Positions 9,060 through 17,427 of a DNA stretch of 64,000 nucleotides are shown piece after piece. Source of the stretch: Kamptonema formosum PCC 10802 (GTDB lineage: Bacteria; Cyanobacteriota; Cyanobacteriia; Cyanobacteriales; Oscillatoriaceae); assembly GCF_000332335.1 (NCBI RefSeq), contig NZ_KB235949.1, forward strand, positions 376,733 through 440,732. Direction: 5' to 3'. Below the pieces are notes generated by a model that had not been told where the DNA came from, searched no databases, and worked only from the letters and a program-made list of their open reading frames with translations. Every line of letters starts with the position of its first letter. Position 1 is the stretch's first letter. Position numbers and translations under genes: made by a program.

Positions 9060-9686
9060 ATGTCACGCCATCGTTCTGAATCCGACACCGGCAGGAGCAA
9101 TTCGCCCGCCAGCGGCGCTCTCGTCGCTTCATCTCGCAGTCAGCGCCAGTTGCTGACCCCATTTCAGCGCAAACAGCTGCAAAAAAGCCTGCAAGACGAT
9201 TTGCCAGAGAAATACCGGCAGCGCATCGAAATTATGCTGATGGCAGATGAGGGTAAATCGCAAACCCAAATCTGCAAAGCGCTGGGGTGCTCTCAGGGGA
9301 CAGCGCGGCACTGGATTTTCATGGCGGGAGCCGGCATGGCTCACTGCTGGAATGACACCCCGATTGGCCGGCCCAAAACGGTGAGTGAAGAATACCTGCA
9401 GCGGCTGAAACAGCTGGTTTGCCAGAGTCCGAGGGAGTTTGGCTACGCATTTCGCCGGTGGACGGCGCAATGGCTGGGCAAGCATTTGGCGAAAGAGTTT
9501 GGCATTGAACTGAGCGATCGCCACATCAGCCGGCTGCTGAAAAACTCAGGGCTGTCTACCCGATCGCAACCCGCCCCAGCGGACGGGACTGCGCCGCAGA
9601 CCGGCACCCGCCTGGTGATTGGCGACTTGACCGCCGCTGATGCGCCAGAACTGGCAGGGCTGTGGCCGTTCAATTCTATCCGCTGA
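9060..9686 (+). CDS. Orphan helix-turn-helix protein resembling IS630 transposase N-terminus
   Basis: About 208 residues from the ATG at 9060; a TTG at 9048 is an alternative. After a Ser/Arg-rich N-terminus comes a homeodomain-like HTH (IEIMLMADEGKSQTQICKALGCSQGTARHWI) and then a winged-helix-type segment (SPREFGYAFRRWTAQWLGKHLAKEFGIELSDRHISRLLKNSGLS). This pairing is typical of the N-terminal DNA-binding half of IS630/Tc1-type transposases. The DDE catalytic half is absent, and no terminal repeats are visible right beside it. It may be a domesticated regulator, as similar stand-alone proteins occur in cyanobacteria, or a transposase remnant. I favour the first because the ending is clean, with moderate confidence. 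Confidence 0.65.
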   Translation: MSRHRSESDTGRSNSPASGALVASSRSQRQLLTPFQRKQLQKSLQDDLPEKYRQRIEIMLMADEGKSQTQICKALGCSQGTARHWIFMAGAGMAHCWNDTPIGRPKTVSEEYLQRLKQLVCQSPREFGYAFRRWTAQWLGKHLAKEFGIELSDRHISRLLKNSGLSTRSQPAPADGTAPQTGTRLVIGDLTAADAPELAGLWPFNSIR

Positions 9687-10253
9687 GGTTGGATTTATGG
9701 CTGAAATATCTGCACCCTTTGGGAGAACTGCTGGCATCACAGTCGGCTGCTGGAAGTCTCGATCGCTTCAATCTTCATCCAGATTTTTGGGCGGGTTACG
9801 CCTCTTTTTTAGCCGCTAATTTTAGCCTTTTCAGCCAGAGGTAAAATCCTCTCTATCTCAAGTTACTAGAAACGATGTGCCATGAGCCCAAATAGAACAT
9901 CTAAGATGCCACTGGGCCTCATACATTGAACTCACACAAACCGCTTCCGGCGCGCGCAGATGAGGGAAGTGACGCCGGCAGACCGCTGCTGGCGGACGTT
10001 GGGGACTCCGATCGCGGGCGCTCTAATACGCGGGAGAAATCCTCACCCTCTCCCCCGACCCTCTGTAAAGTTATGTAAATATTAGCGTAATCCCTGGGTT
10101 TGGGACTGACAAGTGAGTAGAGGTTTGCAAGGTTAATTAAGGCTAAAGTGAAGTTTACAGAAGTCTTGAATGGGTCAGGGGAAATTTTATTGAAGCGAGA
10201 AGTTTGTCCTTAACTGACCTAATTACTACAGGTGGAAAGAAACGAGGTGAGTT
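9687..10253. other. Intergenic region, probable leader of the next gene
   Basis: About 570 bases without a convincing gene. The stretch 10065-10250 is AT-rich and runs into a good ribosome binding site (GAGGTGA, 10242-10248) just before the ATG at 10254, so a promoter for the next gene is likely here. I could not pick one with confidence. Confidence 0.45.
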
Positions 10254-10559
10254 ATGCAATTCATCAACAGGACTCCGCAAGATTACCGGAAAATTGAAAG
10301 CAAGAGGGGAGGACTATTGGGTCTGGTGCGCCGGTGGATTGAAGGGATTGAGATTCGTGACGCCAAGGTGGCGCAACGAGTGTGCGAGCTAATCCCTGCT
10401 TCTTGCCCCTTTGCGCGAGATATTCGGTTCTTCGGGCGCACCCTGCACATCCCGCCACTGTGTAAATTGAATCCGCTCTACGATCAGTTGATGGAATTGC
10501 GTTTTCAGGCTTTGACTTTTCTGGCGGAGAAAGGCGAGGAATGTATGGTTGGAGCGTGA
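10254..10559 (+). CDS. Mo-dependent nitrogenase C-terminal domain family protein
   Basis: 101 residues. The motif order IEIRDAKVAQRVCELIPASCPFARDI ... IPPLCKLNPLYDQLMELRFQALTFLAE matches the small cyanobacterial family annotated as Mo-dependent nitrogenase C-terminal (Mo-nitro_C). Conserved features are the Cys-Pro-Phe segment and the CKLNP motif. The family occurs also in cyanobacteria that do not fix nitrogen, so the name does not prove a role in nitrogenase. The ATG is supported by GAGGTGA six bases upstream. It lies just before an inverted repeat and the truncated PpiC-like gene. Confidence 0.8.
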   Translation: MQFINRTPQDYRKIESKRGGLLGLVRRWIEGIEIRDAKVAQRVCELIPASCPFARDIRFFGRTLHIPPLCKLNPLYDQLMELRFQALTFLAEKGEECMVGA

Positions 10560-10621
10560 CCGGCACCCGCTGGGAGCGCCGGCAGGCTGCTTCAGGGGAG
10601 GTGCTGGCGTGAGAAAAAAGA

Positions 10622-10644
10622 GGTCACTCATCTGATGAGTGACC
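10622..10644. promoter_or_regulatory. Perfect 10-bp inverted repeat
   Basis: GGTCACTCAT CTG ATGAGTGACC is a perfect 10-bp stem with a 3-base loop, 30 bases before the PpiC-like fragment. There is no T-run after it, so it is not a standard intrinsic terminator on the plus strand. It could be an operator or an attenuator-like hairpin. Confidence 0.55.
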
Positions 10645-10673
10645 ATTGAAACTCCTTAAGTGCAGGTTTAAAA

Positions 10674-10937
10674 ATGTTGCTAGCTCTAACTATTTCGCGA
10701 GAGGATATTTTTCATCAGCTCCAGATATCCTGCCAAATTCCTTCTGTCGTGGAAGGGATCGTGACTCGCAAGATTATCGCTGATGCAGCTGCAGGAGCCG
10801 GCATTCAAGTGGAGCCGGCAGAATTGCAACAGGCAGCGGACAAGCTCCGGTTAATGAGCCAACTGAGGACTATTTGGCAGCCAAAATTCCCTAAATTTTG
10901 TCTTTTTTCCTCTCTCGACCGCCTTCCCCAGCCATAA
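10674..10937 (+). pseudogene. Truncated PpiC/SurA-like peptidylprolyl isomerase, N-terminal fragment
   Basis: The first roughly 60 residues (ISREDIFHQLQISCQIPSVV, then EGIVTRKIIADAAAGAGIQV and EPAELQQAADKLRL) match the N-terminal SurA-like helical domain of cyanobacterial PpiC-type proteins that accompany peptidase-containing ABC exporters. The similarity stops after LRLMSQLRTIW; the frame then runs through unrelated residues to a stop at 10937. The rotamase domain is absent. Full members have about 250 residues, so this is a remnant. Its position beside a double-glycine precursor fits a decayed peptide-export cluster. Confidence 0.7.
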
Positions 10938-10963
10938 AAAATCAACCCGAGATGGAGCTCGGG
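10934..10963 (-). terminator. Intrinsic terminator of the minus-strand peptide operon
   Basis: Read on the minus strand: CCCGAG CTCCAT CTCGGG followed by TTGATTTTTTATGG. A 6-bp GC-rich stem with a T-run lies about 60 bases beyond the stop codon of the gene at 11024-11464. This is a standard Rho-independent shape. Confidence 0.7.
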
Positions 10964-11023
10964 CTGAAACAGAATCAGTCAAGGCTTAAGTTAAATTACC
11001 TGTCCGGAGTGGGGCCGGTCGAT

Positions 11024-11464
11024 TTAACCGGCAGTGGGTGCCGCCACCTGACGCATTTTTTCAGAGGGATTGTAGATATCCGTAACAACTTGCGGGCAGC
11101 GCATGCAAGCCGCCTTGCCTTCTTGCTGCCACCACCGGCAGTGTGAGCGAATGGGACAGGGCGGCAGTTGCTCTGTGACCGCAAGCATCTGCTCTACAAT
11201 TCGCTTTGCGAGACGGCAATCTTGGCCATCAAAATGCTGGCAACCTTTGCCGGCGCACGGTGCCGTAATCCGAAAAACTTCGGTTGGCGTAACTGGGCCG
11301 GACAGGGCTATCAGTTCATCAGTGACAGGCAAGGGCTGGTGCAGATAAGTTACGCGGGGTTCTTCCACCGTCCCAGTCACCACCCCGAATACAGCACTGT
11401 CCGCCAATTCTGGTCGGGCACTGGGGCAAAGTGGCCCAGTCTTGTTGGCAGTGACGTCTTCCAT
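11024..11464 (-). CDS. Cysteine-rich cyanobacterial 'nitrogen fixation protein' family member
   Basis: 146 residues. After a variable start comes LPVTDELIALSGPVTPTEVFRITAPCAGKGCQHFDGQDC RL, then PPCPIRSHCRWWQQEGKAACMRCPQVVTD. Eight cysteines lie in C-x4-C, C-x5-C and C-x2-C-like spacings, suggesting a metal or Fe-S site. The family is widely annotated in cyanobacteria as a nitrogen fixation protein and, as I recall, is often found near double-glycine bacteriocin-like precursors and their exporters; its function is not known. It begins 10 bases after the precursor gene and ends before a good terminator, so the two form an operon. Confidence 0.7.
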   Translation of the reverse strand: MEDVTANKTGPLCPSARPELADSAVFGVVTGTVEEPRVTYLHQPLPVTDELIALSGPVTPTEVFRITAPCAGKGCQHFDGQDCRLAKRIVEQMLAVTEQLPPCPIRSHCRWWQQEGKAACMRCPQVVTDIYNPSEKMRQVAAPTAG

Positions 11465-11474
11465 TAAACTATCC

Positions 11475-11726
11475 TCAACTTATGGAAGATAGATTAGATA
11501 CTTCCTTGTCCACGGCGATAATCCCCATAATGATGGGAGGTTGTACAATAGGCGAGATAGAAGTTGCACCCCCACTGATAGCGTTTGCCTCCTCATCAGA
11601 CAGCGCTGTCAAGGGATCTCCTGAATCTACAACTTTGGCTCGCCGCGCCGCAGCATTAGAAACGGCGCTGTCAATCAGGTTGGCAATTTCAAGGGAATTG
11701 CGAGATTTTCTTGATTTTTCGAACAT
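11475..11726 (-). CDS. Double-glycine leader peptide precursor (bacteriocin/RiPP-like)
   Basis: 83 residues from the ATG at 11726, which has AGGAAA about eight bases upstream; a TTG two codons earlier is less likely. The N-terminal leader is charged (MFEKSRKSRNSLEIANLIDS) and ends with LSDEEANAISGG, a classical leader with a Gly-Gly site at residues 52-53 for C39 peptidase/ABC exporters. The predicted 30-residue core (starting ATSISPIVQPPIIMGIIAVD) is hydrophobic, Ser/Ile-rich and has no Cys. It resembles the cyanobacterial two-gene (CTB-type) bacteriocin precursors. The core lacks residues needed for lanthionine chemistry. No exporter is present in the window, so maturation would need one elsewhere. 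Confidence 0.7.
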   Translation of the reverse strand: MFEKSRKSRNSLEIANLIDSAVSNAAARRAKVVDSGDPLTALSDEEANAISGGATSISPIVQPPIIMGIIAVDKEVSNLSSIS

Positions 11727-12468
11727 TTTCAATTTCCTATTTTCTTGTAAGTGGGAGTGGGGGTAAGCTCCGGGCCATACCCTACCTATACAGTAACTAA
11801 TAAAATTAAAATTGAACCTCTATCAAAAGGTTTATTTAGCCATAATTAACTCAATTTTGTCGCGCCATTTTGGTTTGTGTTAGGCCCGGGATAGCAAGTT
11901 TTTCATCAACATTTTTTTCTTTGGGCACTCTCTCTACCTGACAGACTTCCATCGGGTGGGAAATCCCCGGCTGCGCAGCCGCAAAGACTGGCGCGAGAAA
12001 TCGACCTCTCACCTGTGCGACCTCGCCCCGCCTCAATGGTACAGTTCGGTTTGCCGGCAGCAATGCCTTTCCGCGAGCGCGCGCCAGATTGGCCAGCTGG
12101 TGTGCCGGCTCGCGGACGCCGGAGGACATGGCGAGCGTCGAGTCAGCCACAGCCCAGAGCGGGGACGGAGGGAGAAGGTGCGGCGTGCGCCACCCGGCAA
12201 CTCGCGATATCACTTCCGGTTGCATCTGACTCGTTAAAATTGCAGGGGCCAATCCCTCAGTGCCGGCAAATATTTCCTGGCAAAAACTCCGGATAGCTTT
12301 CCCGAATGCCGGTAGAATTTATACAACTCTTTGAAGCAATTTTTGAATTGAAAAAAATCCGGATCGCTCCCCTTCATTCCGGTAGGATTCCAACAACCGC
12401 TGCACCTAATGGATTAGAGCGGTCACTTTGCTTTCCAGATAACCCTATTTGTATAGCGCGATTAAAAT
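11727..12468. other. Intergenic region, no convincing gene
   Basis: About 740 bases. 11765-11860 is AT-rich and is the likely promoter zone of the precursor operon. 11880-12240 is GC-rich and open in several frames on both strands, but none of the translations resembles a known family. 12250-12460 holds two similar CCGGATAGC/CCGGATCGC ... GCCGGTAGAATT / CCGGTAGGATT segments that look like a short imperfect direct repeat. Confidence 0.45.
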
Positions 12469-14637
12469 ATGGTAGCGAGTTCAACTCAACTGTCTGATAT
12501 TCAAGAACACTGGGCGCGACCATTCATAGAAGGCTTAGCAGCGCGGGGCATTGTCAGCGGGTTTCCGGATGGGACATTTCGGCCCAGCCAAGCCATGACC
12601 CGGGCTCAGTTTGCGGCCATCCTAATGAAAGCGTTTCAAAACCCTTCAAAACGCCCGTACACCTCCTTTGCAGATATTCCTGCTAAGCACTGGGCAGCAG
12701 CTGCGATAAAAAAGGCTTACGAAACTGAGTTTTTGTCGGGCTATCCCGATAAGCGCTTCCGCCCTGACGACAGTATCACAAGGGTGCAAGCCCTCGTTTC
12801 CCTCGTCAGCGGTCTTGGGATTCCCAGCAGCGCAGCTACGCTCAAAACCCTGCCAGAGCTCTATCAAGATGCCGGTGAAATTCCCAGCTACGCAACGGAT
12901 AAAATCAAAATTGCCACCGGCGCTGGGATGGTGGTTAACTACCCCAATATAAAGTCGCTCAAACCCCTGAATGGGGCAACCCGTGGAGAGGTAGCGGCTT
13001 TTATCTATCAAGCCCTAGCCTATCTCAAACAAGTTCCTGCTATTAAATCTGACTACATCGTTGGTGCGACTCCCACACCCACTCCCACTCCCACTCCCAC
13101 ACCAACTCCCACACCGATTCCCACTCCCACACCAATTCCCACACCGGCACCGGCACCGGCACCGGCACCGATTCCCACACCGGCACCGGCACCGGCTCCC
13201 ATACCAAAACCGGCACCAACTCCAACTCCAACTCCCACACCCACTCCCACTCCAACGCTGGCTAATATTAGTCACAAGCGGGAGTTCCGGGGCGTATGGG
13301 TGACACCAGTCATCGGTGATTGGCCATCCAAATCTGGACTTTCAGCTGACAAACAGAAAGCTGAACTCATCCAGATACTCGACCGGCTGCAAGCAATGAA
13401 TTTCAATGCCATTGTCTTGCAAGTCCGCATCGAAGGAGACACCCTGTACCTCTCTCAACTGGAGCCTTGGAGCGCATTTCTCACCGGCACACAAGGTCTG
13501 GCACCTTCCCTCATTTACGACCCGCTGGAGTTTGCCATCGCAGAAAGCCACAAGCGCAATATTGAACTGCACGCTTGGTTCAATCTTTACCGCGCCAAAG
13601 TTTCGGCGAAGACGGTTCCTGTCAGCCCGCACATCGCAGTCACCAATCCGGAATATGTCTATCCCTACGGCAGCCAGATGTGGATGGACCCCGGAGCGAA
13701 AGTTGTTCAAGATCGGGCTTACGACGTGATTCTTGATGTCGTGCGCCGCTATGACGTAGATGGCATTCACATCTACGACTCGTTCTATCCCTATCCTATC
13801 AAGGATGTGCCTTTCCCCGACAGCCAAACCTACCAGGCGTATCAAGCCGGTGGCGGCAAACTGAGCCTGGAAGATTGGCGGCGGGACAATATTAATCAAA
13901 TCATTCAGCGCCTAGCCACCGGCATTCGCGCTGCCAAGCAAAACGTCAAATTTGGCGTCAGTCCTTTTGGCACTTACCGCCCCGGAGAACCGGCAGGAAT
14001 TCAAGGGCTAGATGCCTACAGCCAACTCTATGCCGACTCCAAAAAATGGCTGCAAGAAGGTTGGGTTGACTATTTAGCCCCGCAACTCTACTGGCGCACA
14101 GACCAAGCCGCCCAAAGCTATCCCGTGCTCCTGCAATGGTGGGCGAACAATAACCTCAAAGGCCGGCAGATTTATGCCGGTAATAATGTAAACCTGCTGG
14201 ATGGGGTAGCCTGGAAGGTTGAGGAAATTTCCAAACAGGTTGAGATTACTCGCAGCCTCTCGGACAAGCTCGCTGTCGGGAATATCTTCTACAGCATGAA
14301 GGCTTTGAGTGAAAACCGTCAGGGCATTTCTGACACTGTAAAAGCCTCGATTTATCCCACACCGGCACTCGTTCCCACCATGCCGGCACTCGATGCTGTT
14401 CCGCCGGCTTCCCCAACAGGAGTCAGCGCAAACAGTGGGCAGATAACCTGGAATGCGGCTGCCGGTGGCGATGTTCGTTCCTGGACACTTTACAAGCAGA
14501 CTGGCGATAGCTGGACGCTGTTGCGAGTGCTGCCGGTGGCGACCACTTCTGTCACCGTCGATCCGGGAACCTACGCCCTCTGCGCTGCTGACAGGATGGC
14601 GAACGAAAGTCCTGCCGTAACCGTCACCGTCAAATAG
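12469..14637 (+). CDS. SLH-domain family-10-like glycosylhydrolase (GHL10), copy 1
   Basis: 722 residues. Three S-layer homology repeats fill residues 5-190 (for example [25 protein letters not shown]). A Thr-Pro/Ala-Pro linker follows at about 200-263. The DUF187/GHL10 TIM-barrel type domain spans about 268-600 ([46 protein letters not shown]). A small Ig/FN3-like domain closes the protein ([19 protein letters not shown]). SLH domains anchor proteins to the cell wall in cyanobacteria; the GHL10 domain probably acts on a glycan, substrate unknown. No signal peptide is evident at the chosen ATG. The usual DGIHxDDYFYPYP motif reads [13 protein letters not shown] here, so an acidic residue is lost. 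It is a paralogue of 15146-17155. Confidence 0.85.
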   Translation: MVASSTQLSDIQEHWARPFIEGLAARGIVSGFPDGTFRPSQAMTRAQFAAILMKAFQNPSKRPYTSFADIPAKHWAAAAIKKAYETEFLSGYPDKRFRPDDSITRVQALVSLVSGLGIPSSAATLKTLPELYQDAGEIPSYATDKIKIATGAGMVVNYPNIKSLKPLNGATRGEVAAFIYQALAYLKQVPAIKSDYIVGATPTPTPTPTPTPTPTPIPTPTPIPTPAPAPAPAPIPTPAPAPAPIPKPAPTPTPTPTPTPTPTLANISHKREFRGVWVTPVIGDWPSKSGLSADKQKAELIQILDRLQAMNFNAIVLQVRIEGDTLYLSQLEPWSAFLTGTQGLAPSLIYDPLEFAIAESHKRNIELHAWFNLYRAKVSAKTVPVSPHIAVTNPEYVYPYGSQMWMDPGAKVVQDRAYDVILDVVRRYDVDGIHIYDSFYPYPIKDVPFPDSQTYQAYQAGGGKLSLEDWRRDNINQIIQRLATGIRAAKQNVKFGVSPFGTYRPGEPAGIQGLDAYSQLYADSKKWLQEGWVDYLAPQLYWRTDQAAQSYPVLLQWWANNNLKGRQIYAGNNVNLLDGVAWKVEEISKQVEITRSLSDKLAVGNIFYSMKALSENRQGISDTVKASIYPTPALVPTMPALDAVPPASPTGVSANSGQITWNAAAGGDVRSWTLYKQTGDSWTLLRVLPVATTSVTVDPGTYALCAADRMANESPAVTVTVK

Positions 14638-15145
14638 GTTTAGAAACCCGATGAGCGTAGGGGCGCGTCCCGTCCCCATTGGTGTCAACTTAAGCTGTTC
14701 CCAGTTCTGGGCGGTTGAAACCGCAGCTATACAAACAAAACCCGCCTGCGCGGGTTTTAAGATTCTTGCTCTTCTCTTAGTCCGCGAAGGCGGACTTCGT
14801 TTGTGTAGCCGCGATTTCCAATCGCCGGGAGCTTAAGTTGAGTCCAGTGCCCCCGTGCCCGCCCCCTTGCGGCTTTCTTCTGGCGATGATTTAGAAACCC
14901 GGTTTCTCCAAGAAACCGGGTTTCTGGCTTTGGTTTAGAAACCCGGTTTCTCCAAGAAACCGGGTTTCTGGCTTTGTTTCTGGCTTGATTTCTGGCTTTG
15001 TTTCTGGCTTTGTTTCTGGCTTTGGGGAAACCATCCGGATAGCTGCGGCTTCAGGGAGTAAATCTTATTTCAAAAGTGATAATCTCCCAACTTTCTTCCA
15101 GCCACTCATCTCCTTTCGCCCTCCTTTATATAGTTCAAGTAAAAT
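14638..15145. repeat. Hairpin-repeat array between the two SLH genes
   Basis: 14735-14765 holds AAACCCGCCTGCGCGGGTTTT, a hairpin; 14785-14805 holds AGTCCGCGAAGGCGGACTTC, another. Two copies of the palindrome AGAAACCCGGTTTCT ... AGAAACCGGGTTTCT lie at 14893-14925 and 14937-14969, repeating with a 44-bp period. They are followed by four to five copies of TTTCTGGCTTTG up to about 15025. The first hairpins could end transcription of the upstream gene. 15040-15145 shows no motif. Confidence 0.75.
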
Positions 15146-17155
15146 ATGGTAGCCACCTCTCCTCGCTTTTCTGATATAAAAAATAGTTGGGCGCGCCCGT
15201 TCATAGAAGGCTTAGCCCAGCGCGGCATTGTCAGCGGCTTTCCCGATGGGACTTTCCGGCCCAGCGAAGCCATGACCCGGGCTCAGTTTGCGGCCATGCT
15301 CCAGAAAGCCTTTCAGAAAGCTTCCAAGCGGAAGTATGCCGGCTTTGTCGATGTTCCTTCCAAGCACTGGGCAGTTGCAGCGATTCAAAAAGCTTACGAA
15401 AGTGAGTTTTTGTCCGGCTATCCCGACAAGCGCTTCCGCCCTGACGACAAAATCACAAAGGTGCAAGCCTTAGTTTCCCTAGTCAGTGGCTTAGATATTG
15501 CTTATAATAGCACATCTAACCTCAAAGCAGAACTGCCAAAGCTGTATGAAGATGCCGGTCAGATTCCTGGCTACGCAACAGACAAGGTAGCAGCAGCCAC
15601 CGGCGCAAAAATGGTGGTTAACTACCCGCTCTTGAAATCCCTCAAACCGAATCAAATAGCAACCCGCGCCGATGTTGCCGCTTTTATCTATCAAGCATTA
15701 GTGTATGCCGGCAAGCTTCCCAGCATTCAATCCGGCTATATTGTGGTTCCCCCCGACGACGGGGCACAGCGGGTTAATGTTGGGCATGTGCGGGAGTTTC
15801 GGGGAGTGTGGGTGGCAACAGCTTGGAACCGGGACTGGCCATCAAAGCCAGGACTGCCGGTGGAGCAGCAAAAAGCTGAATTCATCCAGATTCTTGACGG
15901 CGTGCAAGCCATGAATTTCAATGCCATTGTCTTGCAAGTCCGCCCAGAAGGGGATGCGATTTATCCCTCTCAATTGGAGCCTTGGAGTCACTGGCTCACC
16001 GGCATCCAAGGTCTGGCACCTTGGCCCTTTTATGACCCGCTAGCCTTTGCGATTGAAGAAAGCCACAAGCGCAATATTGAGGTGCACGCTTGGTTCAACC
16101 CCTTCCGAGCCAAAACAACCTTAACCGGCTCCCAAACAGTTTCCCCTCACATGGCCGTAACCAATCCGGAATACGTTTACCAATATGGCAATGCCATGTG
16201 GATGGACCCGGGAGCAGCTGTCGTTCAGCAAAGAACTTACGACGTGATTCTCGATGTGGTGCGCCGCTATGATGTGGATGGCATTCAAATCGATGATTAT
16301 TTCTATCCCTATCCCATAGCCGGCCAGTCTTTTAATGACAGTAAAACCTATGCAGCTTATCAGGCGGGTGGCGGCAAAATGAGCCTGGGCGACTGGCGGC
16401 GGGACAATATCAATCAAATGATTCAGCGCCTCGCCGCAGGGATTCACGCCGAAAAGCAGCACGTCAAATTTGGCATCAGTCCGTTTGGCATTTTCCGCCC
16501 CGGAGAGCCGGCTGGAATTCGGGGGTTGGACACTTACGAGGAACTGTATACCGATTCCAAGAAATGGCTGGTAGAGGGTTGGGTGGATTATTTCGCGCCG
16601 CAACTCTACTGGCGCATCGATCCGCCGGCGCAGAGCTATCCCGTGCTGCTCAAGTGGTGGCTTGAGCAGAACCCCAAGCGCAAGCACATTTATGTGGGGA
16701 ACAATTTAAGTCTGCTGGACGGCAAAAGCTGGAAAGTTGAGGAAATTACCAAGCAGGTTGACATTTCTCGCGGCTACAAAAATCAGCTCTCTCTGGGGAA
16801 TATTTTCTACAGTATAAAGGCTTTTAAGGACAACCGTGAAGGGGTTTATGACAATTTCAAAGATTCGACCTACGCCACACCGGCACTGGTGCCAACCATG
16901 CCGGAACTGGATGCGGCACCCCCCGCACCCCCAACAGGAGTCGCGGGGAAAAATGGGCAGATAAGTTGGAAACCGGCTGCCGGTGGGGATATTCGTTCGT
17001 GGACGCTTTACAAGCAGGATGGTGATAGCTGGAAGCTGCTGCGCGTGCTGCCGGTGGCGACAACTTCTGTCAGTGTTGAGCCGGGAACTTACGCCCTGTG
17101 CGCCGCTGACAGGATGGCGAATGAGAGTGAGGGAGTGGTGGTTGCAGTGAAATAA
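15146..17155 (+). CDS. SLH-domain family-10-like glycosylhydrolase (GHL10), copy 2
   Basis: 669 residues and the same architecture as copy 1 but with no Thr-Pro linker: SLH repeats (5-195), directly then GHL10 domain (about 210-560; [60 protein letters not shown]), and a C-terminal Ig-like domain ([19 protein letters not shown]). The DD pair that copy 1 lacks is present. The start ATG matches that of copy 1 (MVA(S/T)S). High identity across the full length shows a tandem duplication. Probably a wall-associated glycan hydrolase; the substrate cannot be told from the sequence. Confidence 0.85.
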   Translation: MVATSPRFSDIKNSWARPFIEGLAQRGIVSGFPDGTFRPSEAMTRAQFAAMLQKAFQKASKRKYAGFVDVPSKHWAVAAIQKAYESEFLSGYPDKRFRPDDKITKVQALVSLVSGLDIAYNSTSNLKAELPKLYEDAGQIPGYATDKVAAATGAKMVVNYPLLKSLKPNQIATRADVAAFIYQALVYAGKLPSIQSGYIVVPPDDGAQRVNVGHVREFRGVWVATAWNRDWPSKPGLPVEQQKAEFIQILDGVQAMNFNAIVLQVRPEGDAIYPSQLEPWSHWLTGIQGLAPWPFYDPLAFAIEESHKRNIEVHAWFNPFRAKTTLTGSQTVSPHMAVTNPEYVYQYGNAMWMDPGAAVVQQRTYDVILDVVRRYDVDGIQIDDYFYPYPIAGQSFNDSKTYAAYQAGGGKMSLGDWRRDNINQMIQRLAAGIHAEKQHVKFGISPFGIFRPGEPAGIRGLDTYEELYTDSKKWLVEGWVDYFAPQLYWRIDPPAQSYPVLLKWWLEQNPKRKHIYVGNNLSLLDGKSWKVEEITKQVDISRGYKNQLSLGNIFYSIKAFKDNREGVYDNFKDSTYATPALVPTMPELDAAPPAPPTGVAGKNGQISWKPAAGGDIRSWTLYKQDGDSWKLLRVLPVATTSVSVEPGTYALCAADRMANESEGVVVAVK

Positions 17156-17194
17156 AAACACATTTATAGCGGTTTTCATCTGAGTAAGGTACTG

Positions 17195-17227
17195 AGAAAC
17201 CCGGTTTCTTAAAGAAACCGGGTTTCT
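17195..17227. repeat. AGAAACCCGGTTTCT palindrome
   Basis: AGAAACCCGGTTTCTT and its inverse AAGAAACCGGGTTTCT form a near-perfect hairpin 40 bases after the stop of SLH copy 2; other copies are at 14893, 14937, 28740 and 52237. Further on, 17330-17390 has AAACCCGCGCAGGCGGGTTTT and a TATAGCCGCGATTTCCAATCGCC repeat. It may work as a transcription end. Confidence 0.7.
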
Positions 17228-17427
17228 GGCATGTATAGCAGTTCTCTCGTTCCCAGGCTCTGCCTGGGAACGCAATTTGGAGGCTCTGCCTCCTTTCAAC
17301 GAAAAAGCAGGTTAAAAGCCTAACAGCTTATAAAACCCGCGCAGGCGGGTTTTGGTTGTATAGCCGCGATTTCCAATCGCCGGGGAACTTTCCAATCGCC
17401 GGCTAATTTGCCCACCTTACCGGCTTT

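Noticed and set aside
9662-9844. 60-residue frame overlapping the end of the HTH gene
   Set aside because: Different frame, overlap of 25 bases, no similarity and no ribosome binding site; I could not show it to be a frameshifted continuation.
11851-12252. 133-residue minus-strand open frame after the peptide precursor promoter
   Set aside because: GC-rich DNA open in several frames; the translation has no recognisable domain and no ribosome binding site was seen.
13015-13275. Minus-strand frames of Gly/Trp/Cys repeats opposite the Thr-Pro linker
   Set aside because: Antisense of a low-complexity linker within the SLH-GHL10 gene.
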